Assembly (NCBI RefSeq): GCF_024808255.1
Contig: NZ_JANTYS010000002.1
Span: 496,001-560,000, forward strand
Reading direction: 5' to 3'
Length of the DNA: 64,000 bases
Origin: Mucilaginibacter dorajii
GTDB taxonomy: Bacteria; Bacteroidota; Bacteroidia; Sphingobacteriales; Sphingobacteriaceae
Part shown: positions 8,973-18,723 of the stretch, in pieces
Numbering within the stretch: position 1 is the first letter of the stretch
Layout of the letters: each line of letters opens with the position of its first letter
Made by a program: the position numbers and the translations under genes
The notes under the pieces: model-generated
Told to the model about the DNA's origin: nothing
Seen by the model: only the letters and a program-made list of their open reading frames with translations
The model's database searches: none

Positions 8973-11522
8973 TTAACGTCCTCCAGTTGGTGCGCCACCG
9001 CCATTACCGCCCTGGTCGCCTTGTTTCTGATCGTCATTGTTAACGCCTTTTTTCTGTTGTTGCGGGTTGCTAAAGCTTAGCTTACCAAAGCTGTAGCTAA
9101 ATGTAATACCGAACGAACGGAAAGGAAACGCGGTTGAGCTTTTGTAAGAGAACGCCTGGTTGCTGATGTTTGAATCAAAATGTTTATCTCTTGCAAATGG
9201 CTGCACTGTATTAAAGCCAATAGCCAGTTTTTTATCCATAAACTGTTTCTTTAACCCAAACGCGTAGATACCGAATGCCGGGTTAGTTCCCTGTATAGTG
9301 CGGCGGGCCGAATTGGTAAAGCCAAACAACTCTGCAAGAAAGTTATGCGGAAACTGGTAAGATGCGCTTCCGAATGCTGAATATTGGAAATAAACACCTG
9401 TTTTTGAACCAATACCTGCATACTCAGGAAAAATAGTTGGATCATAAGTATAAGCGTTGATGCTTGCTCTTATGGTTAATGGCTTAACCGGGTTTATCGA
9501 CCCAAAGAAGCTTGCACCAAACGAGTTGTTTTTACCAATATTATTGTACTTGGTACGGGTAGCTGTTACAGGCACCATGTTAATGGTATCCAACACCGGC
9601 GAAGCTATACCTTCAATCAGGTTGTTGGTGTTTTTATAATAGATAGAAAAGTTAAGTACAGATGATTTAACAAATTTATTGATGTTTAACTCTACAGTTT
9701 GCGATACCTCTGGTGCCAGGTTAGGGTTACCTACACTTTGGCTTTGTACATTGGTACGGTTAATAAACGGATTTAAAAACTGTAAGCTTGGCCTTTGAAT
9801 ACGTTTGCTGTATGACAACTTCAGCGTTTGGCTACCCAATTGCTTTTGTATGGTTAAGCTTGGTATATAAGTAGTATAACTTGAGTTAAACGGACTTAGC
9901 ACCTGGAATGACGACCCTGCTGTTGAAGCATCCTGGTAAGGGTTCTGCGGATCGCCTTTTATACGGGTGTTTTCAACACGGCCACCTACCAATACCGAAT
10001 AGTTTTTTGGCAACGTGAAAGTTAATACGGTATAACCCGCGTATACATTTTGGTTGTAATCATAAAGGTTTGAGTTCACTACGTCCCTTATTGGGTTATT
10101 ACCCTGGTCGTCCGTATTAAATACATCGTAGTTACTGTTTATGCGCCTTTGAATAGTTTTACCACCGGCTTCAATTTTTACAACTTTATTTACAGGTAGG
10201 GTATAATCGGCCTGGAAAGTGTACTCGTTGTTTTTACCATTGTTATCACCCATTTGATCCGGATTTTTAGCGGTAAATAAACTGGTATAATCGGTAGTGA
10301 TCACACTATGGCTCCACTGGCCAGATACTACCAACTCTTCACCCTCTTTGTGAAATTTGTGGGTGTAATCAAGGCTCCAGTCAAAACCACCGAAGTGATT
10401 ATGCGACTTGGTGGTTGTGTTATACTGGCTGTGAACGCCGGCCGAATCTGACTGGTTTAAACCGGTACCATCGGTATTAAAACCACCATCGTTAAGCCTG
10501 AAGGTAGAGTTGATGCTATTAAAGGCATTAAACTCATAACCCATGGTCACAGAACCAATTGCGCCATGCCTTTTGATACGGCTTGATGAATTGTTGTAGT
10601 TATGTACCAGCACATCCCCGGTTACCGGGTTTTTAATTTCCTGATCGGTAGTAGTTAATGACGTTTGCGGCCAGGTTAAGTTGCCGCCCGCGTTAATACC
10701 TAAGCTAAACCTGTTTTTATTATAGTTTAAGTTGATGTTACCGTTATTTTGACGGGTACCCACACCTCCGCTAATAGAACCGCTGATACCGGATACATTT
10801 TTTTGTTTGGTGATGATGTTGATGATACCACCAGAACCTTCGGCATCATATTTAGCAGATGGCGAGGTAACTACCTCAATACTTTTGATCTGATCGGCCG
10901 GGATGGTTTTCAATACATCTGATAAACTGGCCGATGTAGCACCTGATGGTTTACCATTGATCAATACTTTCACGTTTTGATCGCCACGGATAGATACATT
11001 ACCGTTAATATCTACGTTAACCAACGGAACCTTTTGCAACACGTCTGTAGCGTTGCCACCGGCAGATGTCAGGTCTTTTTCGGCGTTGTAAACAATCTTA
11101 TCTATTTTGTTTTCAATTAGCGGTGCCTGGCCAACAACATTTACAGTTGCAAGCGCATGCGCGCCCGGAGAAATAAAAACATTGCCCAATTTATTATCGG
11201 GTTTTGAAGCTGTGGTAGTTACAGGTTCAACTATTTTGGTAGGGTAACCAATGAAAGTTATTTTAAGGCTGTAAGTACCTGGCTTTACACCATCTATTTT
11301 AAAGTTGCCTTTTTCGTCGGTTAAAACACCGTTTAGTGGCGATTTTCCGCCTACGCGGTATAAGCCAACGGTGGTATAATCCATTGGCTTTTTAGTAATT
11401 GAGTCGATAACTGTACCGGAAATGCGACCCACAATATTGGGCCCGCCACCGCCTACCCCAAACTGGGCCTTGGCCGAAAGCGCGAAACAGAAAAATGCTA
11501 TAAGTATGTAAAAACGTTTCAT
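8973..11522 (-). CDS. TonB-dependent receptor-like outer-membrane beta-barrel protein
   Basis: 849 residues. Signal peptide MKRFYILIAFFCFALSAKAQ, a carboxypeptidase-regulatory-like domain (about 35-115, 'ISGTVIDSITKKPMDYTTVGL'), and a plug (about 130-245, 'LQKVPLVNVDINGNVSIRG', 'GSGGIINIITKQKN'). An outer-membrane barrel of the OMP_b-brl_3 type follows (for example 'LKLSYSKRIQRPSLQFLNPF' and 'NPNLAPEVSQTVEL'). The C-terminus is a low-complexity tail of Q, K, G, N and D, ending in GGGAPTGGR instead of the usual terminal aromatic. It is monocistronic, with terminator-like hairpins below and repeats above. The ligand is unknown. Confidence 0.9.
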   Translation of the reverse strand: MKRFYILIAFFCFALSAKAQFGVGGGGPNIVGRISGTVIDSITKKPMDYTTVGLYRVGGKSPLNGVLTDEKGNFKIDGVKPGTYSLKITFIGYPTKIVEPVTTTASKPDNKLGNVFISPGAHALATVNVVGQAPLIENKIDKIVYNAEKDLTSAGGNATDVLQKVPLVNVDINGNVSIRGDQNVKVLINGKPSGATSASLSDVLKTIPADQIKSIEVVTSPSAKYDAEGSGGIINIITKQKNVSGISGSISGGVGTRQNNGNINLNYNKNRFSLGINAGGNLTWPQTSLTTTDQEIKNPVTGDVLVHNYNNSSSRIKRHGAIGSVTMGYEFNAFNSINSTFRLNDGGFNTDGTGLNQSDSAGVHSQYNTTTKSHNHFGGFDWSLDYTHKFHKEGEELVVSGQWSHSVITTDYTSLFTAKNPDQMGDNNGKNNEYTFQADYTLPVNKVVKIEAGGKTIQRRINSNYDVFNTDDQGNNPIRDVVNSNLYDYNQNVYAGYTVLTFTLPKNYSVLVGGRVENTRIKGDPQNPYQDASTAGSSFQVLSPFNSSYTTYIPSLTIQKQLGSQTLKLSYSKRIQRPSLQFLNPFINRTNVQSQSVGNPNLAPEVSQTVELNINKFVKSSVLNFSIYYKNTNNLIEGIASPVLDTINMVPVTATRTKYNNIGKNNSFGASFFGSINPVKPLTIRASINAYTYDPTIFPEYAGIGSKTGVYFQYSAFGSASYQFPHNFLAELFGFTNSARRTIQGTNPAFGIYAFGLKKQFMDKKLAIGFNTVQPFARDKHFDSNISNQAFSYKSSTAFPFRSFGITFSYSFGKLSFSNPQQQKKGVNNDDQKQGDQGGNGGGAPTGGR

Positions 11523-11835
11523 TTATGTTTATTTTGGTAATTGGAGGCGAAAATACTTTAAATGTTACAGGGCAAATCCTTATTTTTTTGATAAAGTATC
11601 AATTGTCATGTACATGTTACACTATGATGATAATTGGTAAATACTATTTAGAAAGGCTATTAATAAGCCTCTCCCTTTTGATGGTTTTGTGATTTACCGG
11701 GATGATCAACTTATTGGTTGAGTGTCTTTTATGATGATAAGATATACTATAGATAAAAGATTTAGGCTGATATTTCAGCTATTATTGTGGATGGTTTGAA
11801 CTCTACGTATTTCAAAAAAATTTCCCATCCCGGGG
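11523..11835. other. Upstream region of the barrel gene, no gene seen
   Basis: AT-rich spacer without a convincing open frame on either strand. No clear TAnnTTTG promoter element was found on the minus strand, although the barrel gene's promoter should lie here. Confidence 0.5.
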
Positions 11836-11839
11836 CACT

Positions 11840-12172
11840 CACCCTGCTAATCGCAGTCTTTTCTATAGAAGAAGATCATTCGTAAATGCCCATGATGTAT
11901 TGTAAAAATGATTGTCATCCTGAGGCACGAAGGATCTTCTTCGCCCTGCTAATTGCAGACTTTTATAGTGCAGAAGATTCTTCGTTCCTGCCAATGACAA
12001 ATACAAAAATATGTCATTGCGAGCGCAGCGTGGTAATCTCGTCGCCATACAGAGCGAATATGCATGGCGACGAGATTGCTTCGTTCCTCGCAATGACAAG
12101 GGGGCGATGTTGTCATTTCCACCTTCACAATCCACGGATTTTACTACTCAGAATGACAGGGTGGAGATGACA
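11840..12172. repeat. Second cluster of GTCATTGCGAG / GTCATCCTGAG repeats
   Basis: Between about 11910 and 11990 a 'GTCATCCTGAGGCACGAAGG' element folds back on 'CTTCGTTCCTGCCAATGAC'. At 12012-12100 'GTCATTGCGAGCGCAGCGTG' pairs with 'GCTTCGTTCCTCGCAATGAC' around a palindrome containing the GCGAATATGCATGGC loop. A 'TCATTTCCACCTTCA' element ends the cluster. The families are the same as at 8219-8970. Short open frames here are repeat by-products. Confidence 0.78.
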
Positions 12173-12178
12173 GCCTTT

Positions 12179-15049
12179 TTACACCACCATGTTCACAATT
12201 CTACCTTTAACAACAATCACCTTTTTGGGGGCTTTGCCATCCAGGTATTTTTGCACGTCGGCGTTGGCCAAAACTGCCGTTTCTATTTCTTTTACATCAA
12301 GGCTTAATGAAATGTTAAGATTCATTTTCATTTTACCGTTAATGCTGATAGGGTATGCAAATTCATCCTCAATTAAATAGCTGCTATTAAACTTAGGGAA
12401 CGGCGCGTATGATAATGTGCCTGCCTGGTTACCCAATAAAGTCCACAATTCCTCGCAGATGTGCGGAGCGTATGAGGATAAGATGATCACCATATCCTGC
12501 AATACGGCGCGGTTGTTACATTTTAAGTCGGTAAGTTCATTTACGGCAATCATGAAGCTGGATACCGAAGTATTGAACGAAAAACGTTCGATATCTTCCT
12601 CTACCTTGCGTATGATCTTGTGTAATGATTTCAACTCGGCTTTTGACGGCTCGGCGCCTGATACGCTAAACTCCCAGGCATCATTATGAAATAATCTCCA
12701 GAATTTACGCAGAAATTTAAATACGCCCTCAATGCCATTGGTATTCCATGGTTTGCTTTGCTCCAACGGACCAAGGAACATCTCGTACATGCGCAAGGTA
12801 TCGGCACCGTAACGGCCAATGATATCATCAGGATTTACAACGTTGAACTTCGATTTTGACATCTTTTCAACTTCAACACCGCAGATGTATTTACCGTTCT
12901 CCAGGATAAATTCCGCAGTTTCAAATTCAGGGCGGAACTTTTTAAACTTATCAAGATTTAAAATTTCGTTCTCTACAATGTTCACGTCAACATGCAAAGG
13001 CGAAGTTTTATATTCTTTGATCAATCCGTGAGATACAAAAGTGTTGGTACCACGCCCTTCTTCATCTATCAAACGATAAACAAAGTTGCTACGGCCCTGG
13101 ATCATTCCCTGGTTAATTAGTTTTTTGAAAGGCTCTTCCTCCCCTACTTTACCAATATCCTTCAAAAACTTGTTCCAAAAGCGGCTGTATAATAAGTGAC
13201 CGGTAGCGTGCTCGCTGCCGCCTATGTACAAATCCACGTCTTTCCAATAAGCAATAGCCTCTGGCGATGCAAATTCCTGATCATTATGTGCATCCATATA
13301 ACGGAACCAGTACCAGCTACTGCCAGCCCAACCCGGCATGGTCGAAAGTTCGTAAGCGTAGGCAGCATCATCTTGATTCTTGACTCTTGATTCTTGACTC
13401 TTGTAGCTCCAGTTTTCTGCCCTTGCTAACGGCGGCTCGCCGCTTTCAGTTGGCAAATATTTATCTACTTCGGGCAATAACAATGGCAAATGACTTTCCT
13501 CAATTAAATAAGGCAAACCTTCTTTAAAGTAAACCGGTACTGGTTCGCCCCAGTAACGCTGGCGGCCAAAAATGGCATCGCGCATCCTGAAATTCACTTT
13601 TGCTTTGCCAGCGCCTATTGCTTCTAATTTGGCAATAACGGCGGCGGTACCTGCCTTATAATCCAACCCGTTCATAAATTCCGAGTTGATGTAGGTACCC
13701 TCCTTGGTTGGGTCGGCTTCAGCTTCTATTTTTTGTATGTCGATGATCGGCACTATTGGCAAATCAAAATGTTTGGCAAATAAATAGTCGCGCTGATCAC
13801 CGGATGGTACGGCCATTACCGCGCCTGTGCCGTAACCCGCCAGCACATAATCTGCAATCCAGATCGGGATTTGCTGCCCATTAAGCGGGTTCAATACATA
13901 GCTGCCGGTAAACGCGCCAGATACCGTTTTGGCATCGGCCATCCTATCCAGTTCCGATTTCTTTTTAGTTACAGCGATATAAGCGTCAATATCGGCCTTC
14001 TGCTCCGGCGTTGTCAGCGAAGCCACCAATTCATGCTCGGGAGCTATCACCAAAAACGTAACACCGAAGATGGTATCAACACGGGTGGTGAAAACCTCGA
14101 TGAATCTTGGCTTCTGAGTTGTGTGGTCTGACGTCCGAGTTCTGGCCTCCGACCCCACACCTCCGATCACAGATATAGGAAATTTTACCGACGCACCCGT
14201 ACTTTTGCCAATCCAGTTGCGCTGCATTTCTTTCAATGGCTCGGGCCAGTCGATGCTGTCGAGGCCTTGCAACAGGCGCTCGGCATACGCGGTGATGCGC
14301 ATGCTCCACTGCATCATTTTCTTTTGTTCAACAGGGTAGCCTCCGCGTTCGCTGAAGCCGTCTTTTACTTCGTCGTTTGCCAATACGGTACCCAAGGCCG
14401 GGCACCAGTTTACGGTGCTTTCGCGAAGGTAGGTAAGGCGGTATTTCAATAGTTCGGACTGCTGCTCCTGGTTGCTCATCACTTTCCATTCATCAGCAGT
14501 AAAACTTAAAATTTCTTCATCACATACGGCATTGATCCCTACAGATCCGTTTTGCTCAAAATGCGCTACCAATTGGGCAATGCTTTCGGCTTTGGCCGCA
14601 TCCTTATTATACCAGCTGTTAAACAGCTGCATAAAGATCCACTGCGTCCACTTATAATAATCGGGCGAGCTGGTGCGCACTTCGCGGCTCCAATCAAAAG
14701 AGAAACCAATCTGATCTAACTGACGGCGGTACGTAGCAATATTATCCTCGGTTGTTATCGCCGGGTGCTGACCGGTTTGTATAGCGTATTGCTCGGCCGG
14801 TAAACCGAAACTATCGTAACCCATAGGGTGCAGCACGTTAAAACCTTTAAGGCGCTTGTAACGGGCAAAAATATCAGATGCAATATAACCCAGCGGATGG
14901 CCCACATGCAGCCCCGCGCCCGATGGGTAAGGGAACATATCCAGCACATAATACTTGGGTTTGCTGCTTTTATCCTCGGCTTTAAACGTTCCGTTCTGGG
15001 CCCAAAACTGCTGCCACTTTTGCTCTATATCTTTAAATTGATAGTCCAT
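12179..15049 (-). CDS. leuS: Leucyl-tRNA synthetase
   Basis: 956 residues. It charges tRNA-Leu in the cytosol. Class I signatures: HVGH at 48-51 (HIGH motif) and KMSKS near 728 ('[17 protein letters not shown]'). The CP1 editing domain is present ('[20 protein letters not shown]', '[20 protein letters not shown]'). The tRNA-binding C-terminal domain ends '[15 protein letters not shown]'. Two stretches look foreign: about residues 294-314, just before the CP1 'VFTTR' strand, and about 548-563, just before '[20 protein letters not shown]'. Both are encoded by repetitive DNA (see separate entries), and the frame is kept. No ilv/leu genes adjoin it, and no T-box-like leader was recognised. Confidence 0.96.
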   Translation of the reverse strand: MDYQFKDIEQKWQQFWAQNGTFKAEDKSSKPKYYVLDMFPYPSGAGLHVGHPLGYIASDIFARYKRLKGFNVLHPMGYDSFGLPAEQYAIQTGQHPAITTEDNIATYRRQLDQIGFSFDWSREVRTSSPDYYKWTQWIFMQLFNSWYNKDAAKAESIAQLVAHFEQNGSVGINAVCDEEILSFTADEWKVMSNQEQQSELLKYRLTYLRESTVNWCPALGTVLANDEVKDGFSERGGYPVEQKKMMQWSMRITAYAERLLQGLDSIDWPEPLKEMQRNWIGKSTGASVKFPISVIGGVGSEARTRTSDHTTQKPRFIEVFTTRVDTIFGVTFLVIAPEHELVASLTTPEQKADIDAYIAVTKKKSELDRMADAKTVSGAFTGSYVLNPLNGQQIPIWIADYVLAGYGTGAVMAVPSGDQRDYLFAKHFDLPIVPIIDIQKIEAEADPTKEGTYINSEFMNGLDYKAGTAAVIAKLEAIGAGKAKVNFRMRDAIFGRQRYWGEPVPVYFKEGLPYLIEESHLPLLLPEVDKYLPTESGEPPLARAENWSYKSQESRVKNQDDAAYAYELSTMPGWAGSSWYWFRYMDAHNDQEFASPEAIAYWKDVDLYIGGSEHATGHLLYSRFWNKFLKDIGKVGEEEPFKKLINQGMIQGRSNFVYRLIDEEGRGTNTFVSHGLIKEYKTSPLHVDVNIVENEILNLDKFKKFRPEFETAEFILENGKYICGVEVEKMSKSKFNVVNPDDIIGRYGADTLRMYEMFLGPLEQSKPWNTNGIEGVFKFLRKFWRLFHNDAWEFSVSGAEPSKAELKSLHKIIRKVEEDIERFSFNTSVSSFMIAVNELTDLKCNNRAVLQDMVIILSSYAPHICEELWTLLGNQAGTLSYAPFPKFNSSYLIEDEFAYPISINGKMKMNLNISLSLDVKEIETAVLANADVQKYLDGKAPKKVIVVKGRIVNMVV
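13371..13405. repeat. TCTTGA-type repeat inside leuS
   Basis: Four near-tandem units of TCTTGATTCT/TCTTGACTC type lie inside the leuS frame, encoding roughly '[11 protein letters not shown]'. The same repeat family flanks the intergenic cluster at 8222-8248 and 8940-8970. The insertion keeps frame and adds about 12 residues. Confidence 0.8.
14106..14170. repeat. Degenerate CTGA/TCCGA repeat inside leuS
   Basis: Alternating units such as TCTGACGTCCGAG, TTCTGGCCTCCGAC and CACCTCCGATCAC encode '[19 protein letters not shown]' within leuS. The composition and tandem character differ from the flanking synthetase sequence. I did not find a second copy in this window, so assignment to a repeat family is an inference. 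Confidence 0.6.
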
Positions 15050-15124
15050 TTTATTGTTTACACGTATGAGGTTGCGAAATTAAGAAAATCTCTATTAGTA
15101 TGGTAGTTTATTGATGATTAGTTG

Positions 15125-15440
15125 AGCCCCTCCCAACCCTCCCCGGAAGGGAGGGCTTAAAAATTTCTTAAAGTCTGCCCTACCGGGGCTACCGTGTGTA
15201 CACATCTTCTGAAATCGTATTACTAAACAAAAACGATGTCATTTCGAACGAACCGGCAGGGATTGCGCGCCGGGGTGAGGAGAAATCTTATAAAAGCGGA
15301 CATTCAGCCGTGCAAGACGTATAAGATTTCTCCTCGCAGCCTCGCTTTTTCCCTACCCGGCTCGTTCGAAATGACATTTTTTTTGATGAAAAGATGTGTA
15401 CATACAGTAGCCTACCGGGGAGATTTAGAGGGGCACACCT
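15125..15440. repeat. CCCTCCCCGG...GATTTAGAGGGG intergenic element, interrupted
   Basis: The left half (15125-15188) reads GCCCCTCCCAACCCTCCCCG, then AAGGGAGGGCTT and 'AAAGTCTGCCCTACCGGGG'. The right half (15411-15440) reads CCTACCGGGGAGATTTAGAG then GGGC. Uninterrupted relatives lie at 19944-20100, 44245-44330 and 50425-50533. This copy is split by a 222-bp insertion (see next entry). Confidence 0.82.
15189..15410. mobile_element. 222-bp MITE-like element with TIRs and 10-bp target duplication
   Basis: Terminal inverted repeats: left CTACCGTGTGTACACATCTT (15189-15208), right AAGATGTGTACATACAGTAG (15391-15410), 18 of 20 positions complementary. It is flanked by identical 10-mers CCTACCGGGG (15179-15188 and 15411-15420), which occur once in uninterrupted copies of the host repeat. 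The interior holds a further palindrome, GTCATTTCGAACGAACCGG ... CCGGCTCGTTCGAAATGAC. There is no open frame for a transposase, so it would need one in trans. Confidence 0.8.
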
Positions 15441-15521
15441 CAGAACATCAAAAAGTGCCAACTTATTTTTTTATTACACGTATATAGGGTAGATTTATAC
15501 AAAATTTTAAACCTTAAATAA

Positions 15522-16316
15522 ATGAAACCCAACTACAAATTTATATTTATAGCCCTTGCAGGCATAGTTTTAACTTATGCAGGCTGTAGCAAATTGAAAG
15601 ATGACGGCACTGCCAATACCAGTACGGTAAGCACTAAGGTAGTAAACGCACAAATGGCCTCAACCCTTAGCGAAGCACTTTACGGCTCCGAAGGCGGTTT
15701 CAGTATTTCTGATGGATTGGATTATCCAACCAATATTGATTTTAAAGTAAAAGGCAAAGCCAGAATTGAATCAATTCATAATTTTGGTTGCGGGTTTAAA
15801 ATTGATACCACGTTTTCGGCAAGCCTGGGCGATAGTGATACTTCCAAATTGGATATCTGGGAAAAAATTAACTACCAGGTGGCATGTACAAGCAATAAAA
15901 TATCGAGCGTAAGCATTGCCGATAGCTTAAACTTAGTTATAGTTGGCGGCGGTAATCATATTACCGAAAAATACGGCAAAAACTTTTTGTTGAAAAGCCT
16001 TAATCCTGGTGTAAGTAATACCAAACTTCAGTTAGATGGTAAGTTAAACTTATCGGTTAACGGCACTTACAAAGAAGGCACTGCAACAAAAGCCATCAGC
16101 GCGACATTTAGCTTTAATTTATCCGCACTGACCATCGATCGTTCAAAAGATGCGGACATCACCGGTGGTTCAGCAACTTTTTCAACCAAGGGTACTTATG
16201 ACAAAGGCACCTGGAACTACTCGGGCACAATTACTTTCCTTGGCGATCATAAAGCTAAGATCACCATCAATGGCGAAGTAACCACCATCAATGTAAAAAC
16301 AGGCCAGGTAGTGTAA
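15522..16316 (+). CDS. Lipoprotein of unknown function (paralogue of the next gene)
   Basis: 264 residues. The lipoprotein signal 'FIALAGIVLTYAGC' puts the lipid-attached cysteine at about residue 24. The mature part is predicted all-beta. It contains 'GCGFKIDTTFSASLGDSD', two internal Cys, and an ending 'GTYDKGTWNYSGTITFLGDH'. The same framework appears in the gene at 16605-17384, so the two are diverged tandem duplicates. No known domain was recognised. Possible roles such as adhesin or surface structural protein are guesswork. Confidence 0.75.
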   Translation: MKPNYKFIFIALAGIVLTYAGCSKLKDDGTANTSTVSTKVVNAQMASTLSEALYGSEGGFSISDGLDYPTNIDFKVKGKARIESIHNFGCGFKIDTTFSASLGDSDTSKLDIWEKINYQVACTSNKISSVSIADSLNLVIVGGGNHITEKYGKNFLLKSLNPGVSNTKLQLDGKLNLSVNGTYKEGTATKAISATFSFNLSALTIDRSKDADITGGSATFSTKGTYDKGTWNYSGTITFLGDHKAKITINGEVTTINVKTGQVV

Positions 16317-16336
16317 CTTTGGTTTAAACATAGTGC

Positions 16337-16376
16337 ATCCCCATTGCCCCTGCAAGGCAACGGGGATTTTCTTTTT
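16337..16376 (+). terminator. Rho-independent terminator
   Basis: The stem ATCCCCATTGCC / GGCAACGGGGAT around a CCTGCAA loop is followed by TTTTCTTTTT. It lies 21 bp after the lipoprotein stop. Confidence 0.8.
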
Positions 16377-16604
16377 ATACCGAATTCCTACAATTCAATA
16401 CGGGCAAATAGTTCCCCATTTTTGTAGAAAAACAACCCCTAAGCATCAAAAACCAATTTCAGTTGCGTTAAATACCCATTAACCTTCAATTAAATAATTA
16501 ATTTATTTAAGGTACAAATTATATCCATCATGAAGCGTGCAGGTAAGTGGTATGCTTGTTGCCGCCTACGGTAACCAGTAATTAATAATCTTATCTATAC
16601 CTTT

Positions 16605-17384
16605 ATGAAATTAAATTTACGCGCTGCATTACCTCTATTAATGGGAGTTGCCGTTTTTTACTCGGCCTGTCAAAAAAACGGAGCCAAACCACAATCAACT
16701 ACTACAACACCTTCAGTTAACCAGGCAAGTTCTGCTATTGGTAAAAACCTTGCACAATCATTAGTTGGCGCATTTGGCGGTGCCAGCATTAAAGATGGTG
16801 TTAACCCATCAACAACCTTTAAAGCACCTTCAAAAATTAAAACCCAAAGCAATGATTATGGCTGCGGTTTTTATACCGATACCAGCTTAAACCTTGTTTG
16901 GAACCAGGGTGATAGTTTAAAAGCTACCAAAAGCGGCGGCTACAGTTACTTTTTTGTTTGCAATAACAATGCAACTATTGGTTATAACCTGGTAGATTCT
17001 ATCAACACCGCGGGCAGTGGTCCGGGTTATGCTTATGTGTATGATGTTGTTCAAAAATATACCGTGCGTGGTTTAAACACCAACAACTCAAACTTCTCAT
17101 TAAACGGTACAATGAAATCATTTACCGATAATCATTACACCAAACCCGTTTCTTTTGCATCGGTACATGTTACTTATTCCTTTACAAACCTGTATGTACA
17201 CGGCGATGACTCATTTGACATCACCAGTGGTAATGCAACATTTGTATCAAAAGGCACAACCAACGGTGGCGGCTGGGAATACAGCGGCACCCTACGTTTC
17301 CTGGGTAACCACAAAGCGCAAATGACTTTCTTAAACCACGAATACCTGGTTGACCTTACTACCGGCGCAACTACCCCTAACTAA
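16605..17384 (+). CDS. Lipoprotein of unknown function (paralogue of the previous gene)
   Basis: 259 residues. The lipobox 'GVAVFYSAC' places the modified Cys near residue 22. Shared with the preceding gene: 'YGCGFYTDTSLNLVWNQGDS', a stretch of about 20 residues with 'FDITSGNATFVSKGT', and the end 'GGWEYSGTLRFLGNHKAQM'. Each has its own terminator and a separate upstream region of nearly 300 bp, so they are independently transcribed. The gap 16377-16604 shows only AT-rich sequence. Confidence 0.75.
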   Translation: MKLNLRAALPLLMGVAVFYSACQKNGAKPQSTTTTPSVNQASSAIGKNLAQSLVGAFGGASIKDGVNPSTTFKAPSKIKTQSNDYGCGFYTDTSLNLVWNQGDSLKATKSGGYSYFFVCNNNATIGYNLVDSINTAGSGPGYAYVYDVVQKYTVRGLNTNNSNFSLNGTMKSFTDNHYTKPVSFASVHVTYSFTNLYVHGDDSFDITSGNATFVSKGTTNGGGWEYSGTLRFLGNHKAQMTFLNHEYLVDLTTGATTPN

Positions 17385-17414
17385 TTAACACTTTTCATAA
17401 TAAATTCAAGTAAG

Positions 17415-17447
17415 AGCTCTTCCCGGTTTTGGGAAGGGCTTTTTTGT
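17415..17447 (+). terminator. Rho-independent terminator
   Basis: AGCTCTTCCC / GGGAAGGGCT stem with loop GGTTTT and trailing T-run, between the convergent lipoprotein and thioredoxin genes. Confidence 0.82.
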
Positions 17448-17467
17448 TTGGCGTTAGATGAGCAACA

Positions 17468-18598
17468 TCATAAAGCTTTATTGAGCTTGTCGCTTATCTC
17501 ATTCTCCAAATCGGCATAAAAGCCTTCATACCACTGTATAACAACACCTTGCTTGTCCAGCAGGTAAAAGTTGGGATAACCGCTCAAATGGTAAATGGCT
17601 TCCGTTGTATTTTCTGCCAGGTAGCTCGGATACTTTACCTGATATTTACCGTCGAATTTTGCAATGGCCTGCTGGGTATTGGTACCCTTTTGAAAAATGC
17701 TGACAACAGCGAAGTTTCCCCCCGAATACTTTTGATTTAACCGGGCCAGCATTTGCGCGGCGTTAATACAATGCGGGCACCCGAGGGTAGTGAAATTAAG
17801 AAGCACCATTTTGCCCTTTAATTTTTCAAGGTCGAAGTTATTCCCAGCGTTATCGTACAGGTTTATTTGTGGGGCCTTAGTACCAACAGGCAAAGGCTTT
17901 GGCACAACCCTGCTCACGGGCAATCTGAATTTTGCGGGCACCACAGATTCACTCAAATCCGGAAAATCACCTTCGTCCAATTTATAGTTGCTATAAAAAT
18001 GTTCCTCATTCCAGCCACCAAGAGCACCATCGTCAAAAAAATCTTTCAATTTCCAGCTGATGGAAAATGGCAGATAATTAGATTTGTCACTAACAACGTA
18101 AATAAGCGAATAAACATGTTCATCTTTTTTTGTGGTATCCTCTTGTACAACCACATAATGGTTATAAGCTACCTTATCAATAACAGTATCTTTAAGTGAT
18201 TTAATTTTGGATGGCGTTTTTAGCCAATTTTTCATCTCCGTAATCCAATAGAGCAAAGAGCGGGTAGCCTGCCCTGTTATGGCATTCTTATCTATTTTAT
18301 AAGTACTATCGCGCAGGTTTAACCAAATAGATTTATTACCATCATAAGTGTCTATATCACTATCGCGCTTTAAAAGGTAATAACCGCCTGTTTGTTTTTC
18401 TGCAGCTACAAATGTCACTTTTGCCTTTATCGTTTCTACATCCGGCACATCGGCAAAACTCATTTTGTCTTTTAAAACTTCGGTATAGCTTACATTGTGC
18501 GAGCTATTTACCGCCTTCAAAGTATTTTCGATCACCTGCGCCCGTGTTTTTAACCCGCAGATTATGAATAACACTACCGAAAGTATAAGTTGTTTCAT
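17468..18598 (-). CDS. TlpA-like thioredoxin-fold protein, exported
   Basis: 376 residues. Signal peptide MKQLILSVVLFIICGLKTRA. An N-terminal domain of about 230 residues matches nothing I recognise but is typical of Bacteroidota TlpA-like proteins. A C-terminal AhpC/TSA-thioredoxin domain starts at 'PVGTKAPQINLYDNAGNNF', and its redox-active CPHC lies at about 273-276 ('TLGCPHCINAAQML'). The cis-Pro is in 'LSGYPNFYLLD'. It probably reduces or isomerises disulfides in the periplasm. The adjacent genes give no substrate clue. Confidence 0.85.
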   Translation of the reverse strand: MKQLILSVVLFIICGLKTRAQVIENTLKAVNSSHNVSYTEVLKDKMSFADVPDVETIKAKVTFVAAEKQTGGYYLLKRDSDIDTYDGNKSIWLNLRDSTYKIDKNAITGQATRSLLYWITEMKNWLKTPSKIKSLKDTVIDKVAYNHYVVVQEDTTKKDEHVYSLIYVVSDKSNYLPFSISWKLKDFFDDGALGGWNEEHFYSNYKLDEGDFPDLSESVVPAKFRLPVSRVVPKPLPVGTKAPQINLYDNAGNNFDLEKLKGKMVLLNFTTLGCPHCINAAQMLARLNQKYSGGNFAVVSIFQKGTNTQQAIAKFDGKYQVKYPSYLAENTTEAIYHLSGYPNFYLLDKQGVVIQWYEGFYADLENEISDKLNKAL

Positions 18599-18723
18599 TG
18601 GTGATTATTTTTAGGCTCTATTAAATATCTCAAGATCGATAATAGAAGCACAAGCTTCCTTAATTAACTAACTTAACGTATTAAAATTCAAATATTACTT
18701 TAAAAGTGTATAATTGTTTAAGT

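Noticed and set aside
8793..9080. Open frame of 95 residues with a hydrophobic end
   Set aside because: It runs from a repeat into the antisense of the barrel gene's C-terminus; the hydrophobic look is from antisense codons.
11863..12307. Several 60-98-residue frames in both directions
   Set aside because: They are encoded by GTCATTGCGAG/GTCATCCTGAG repeats and the leuS end; protein sequence such as 'HCERS...IASFLAMT' is the repeat read through.
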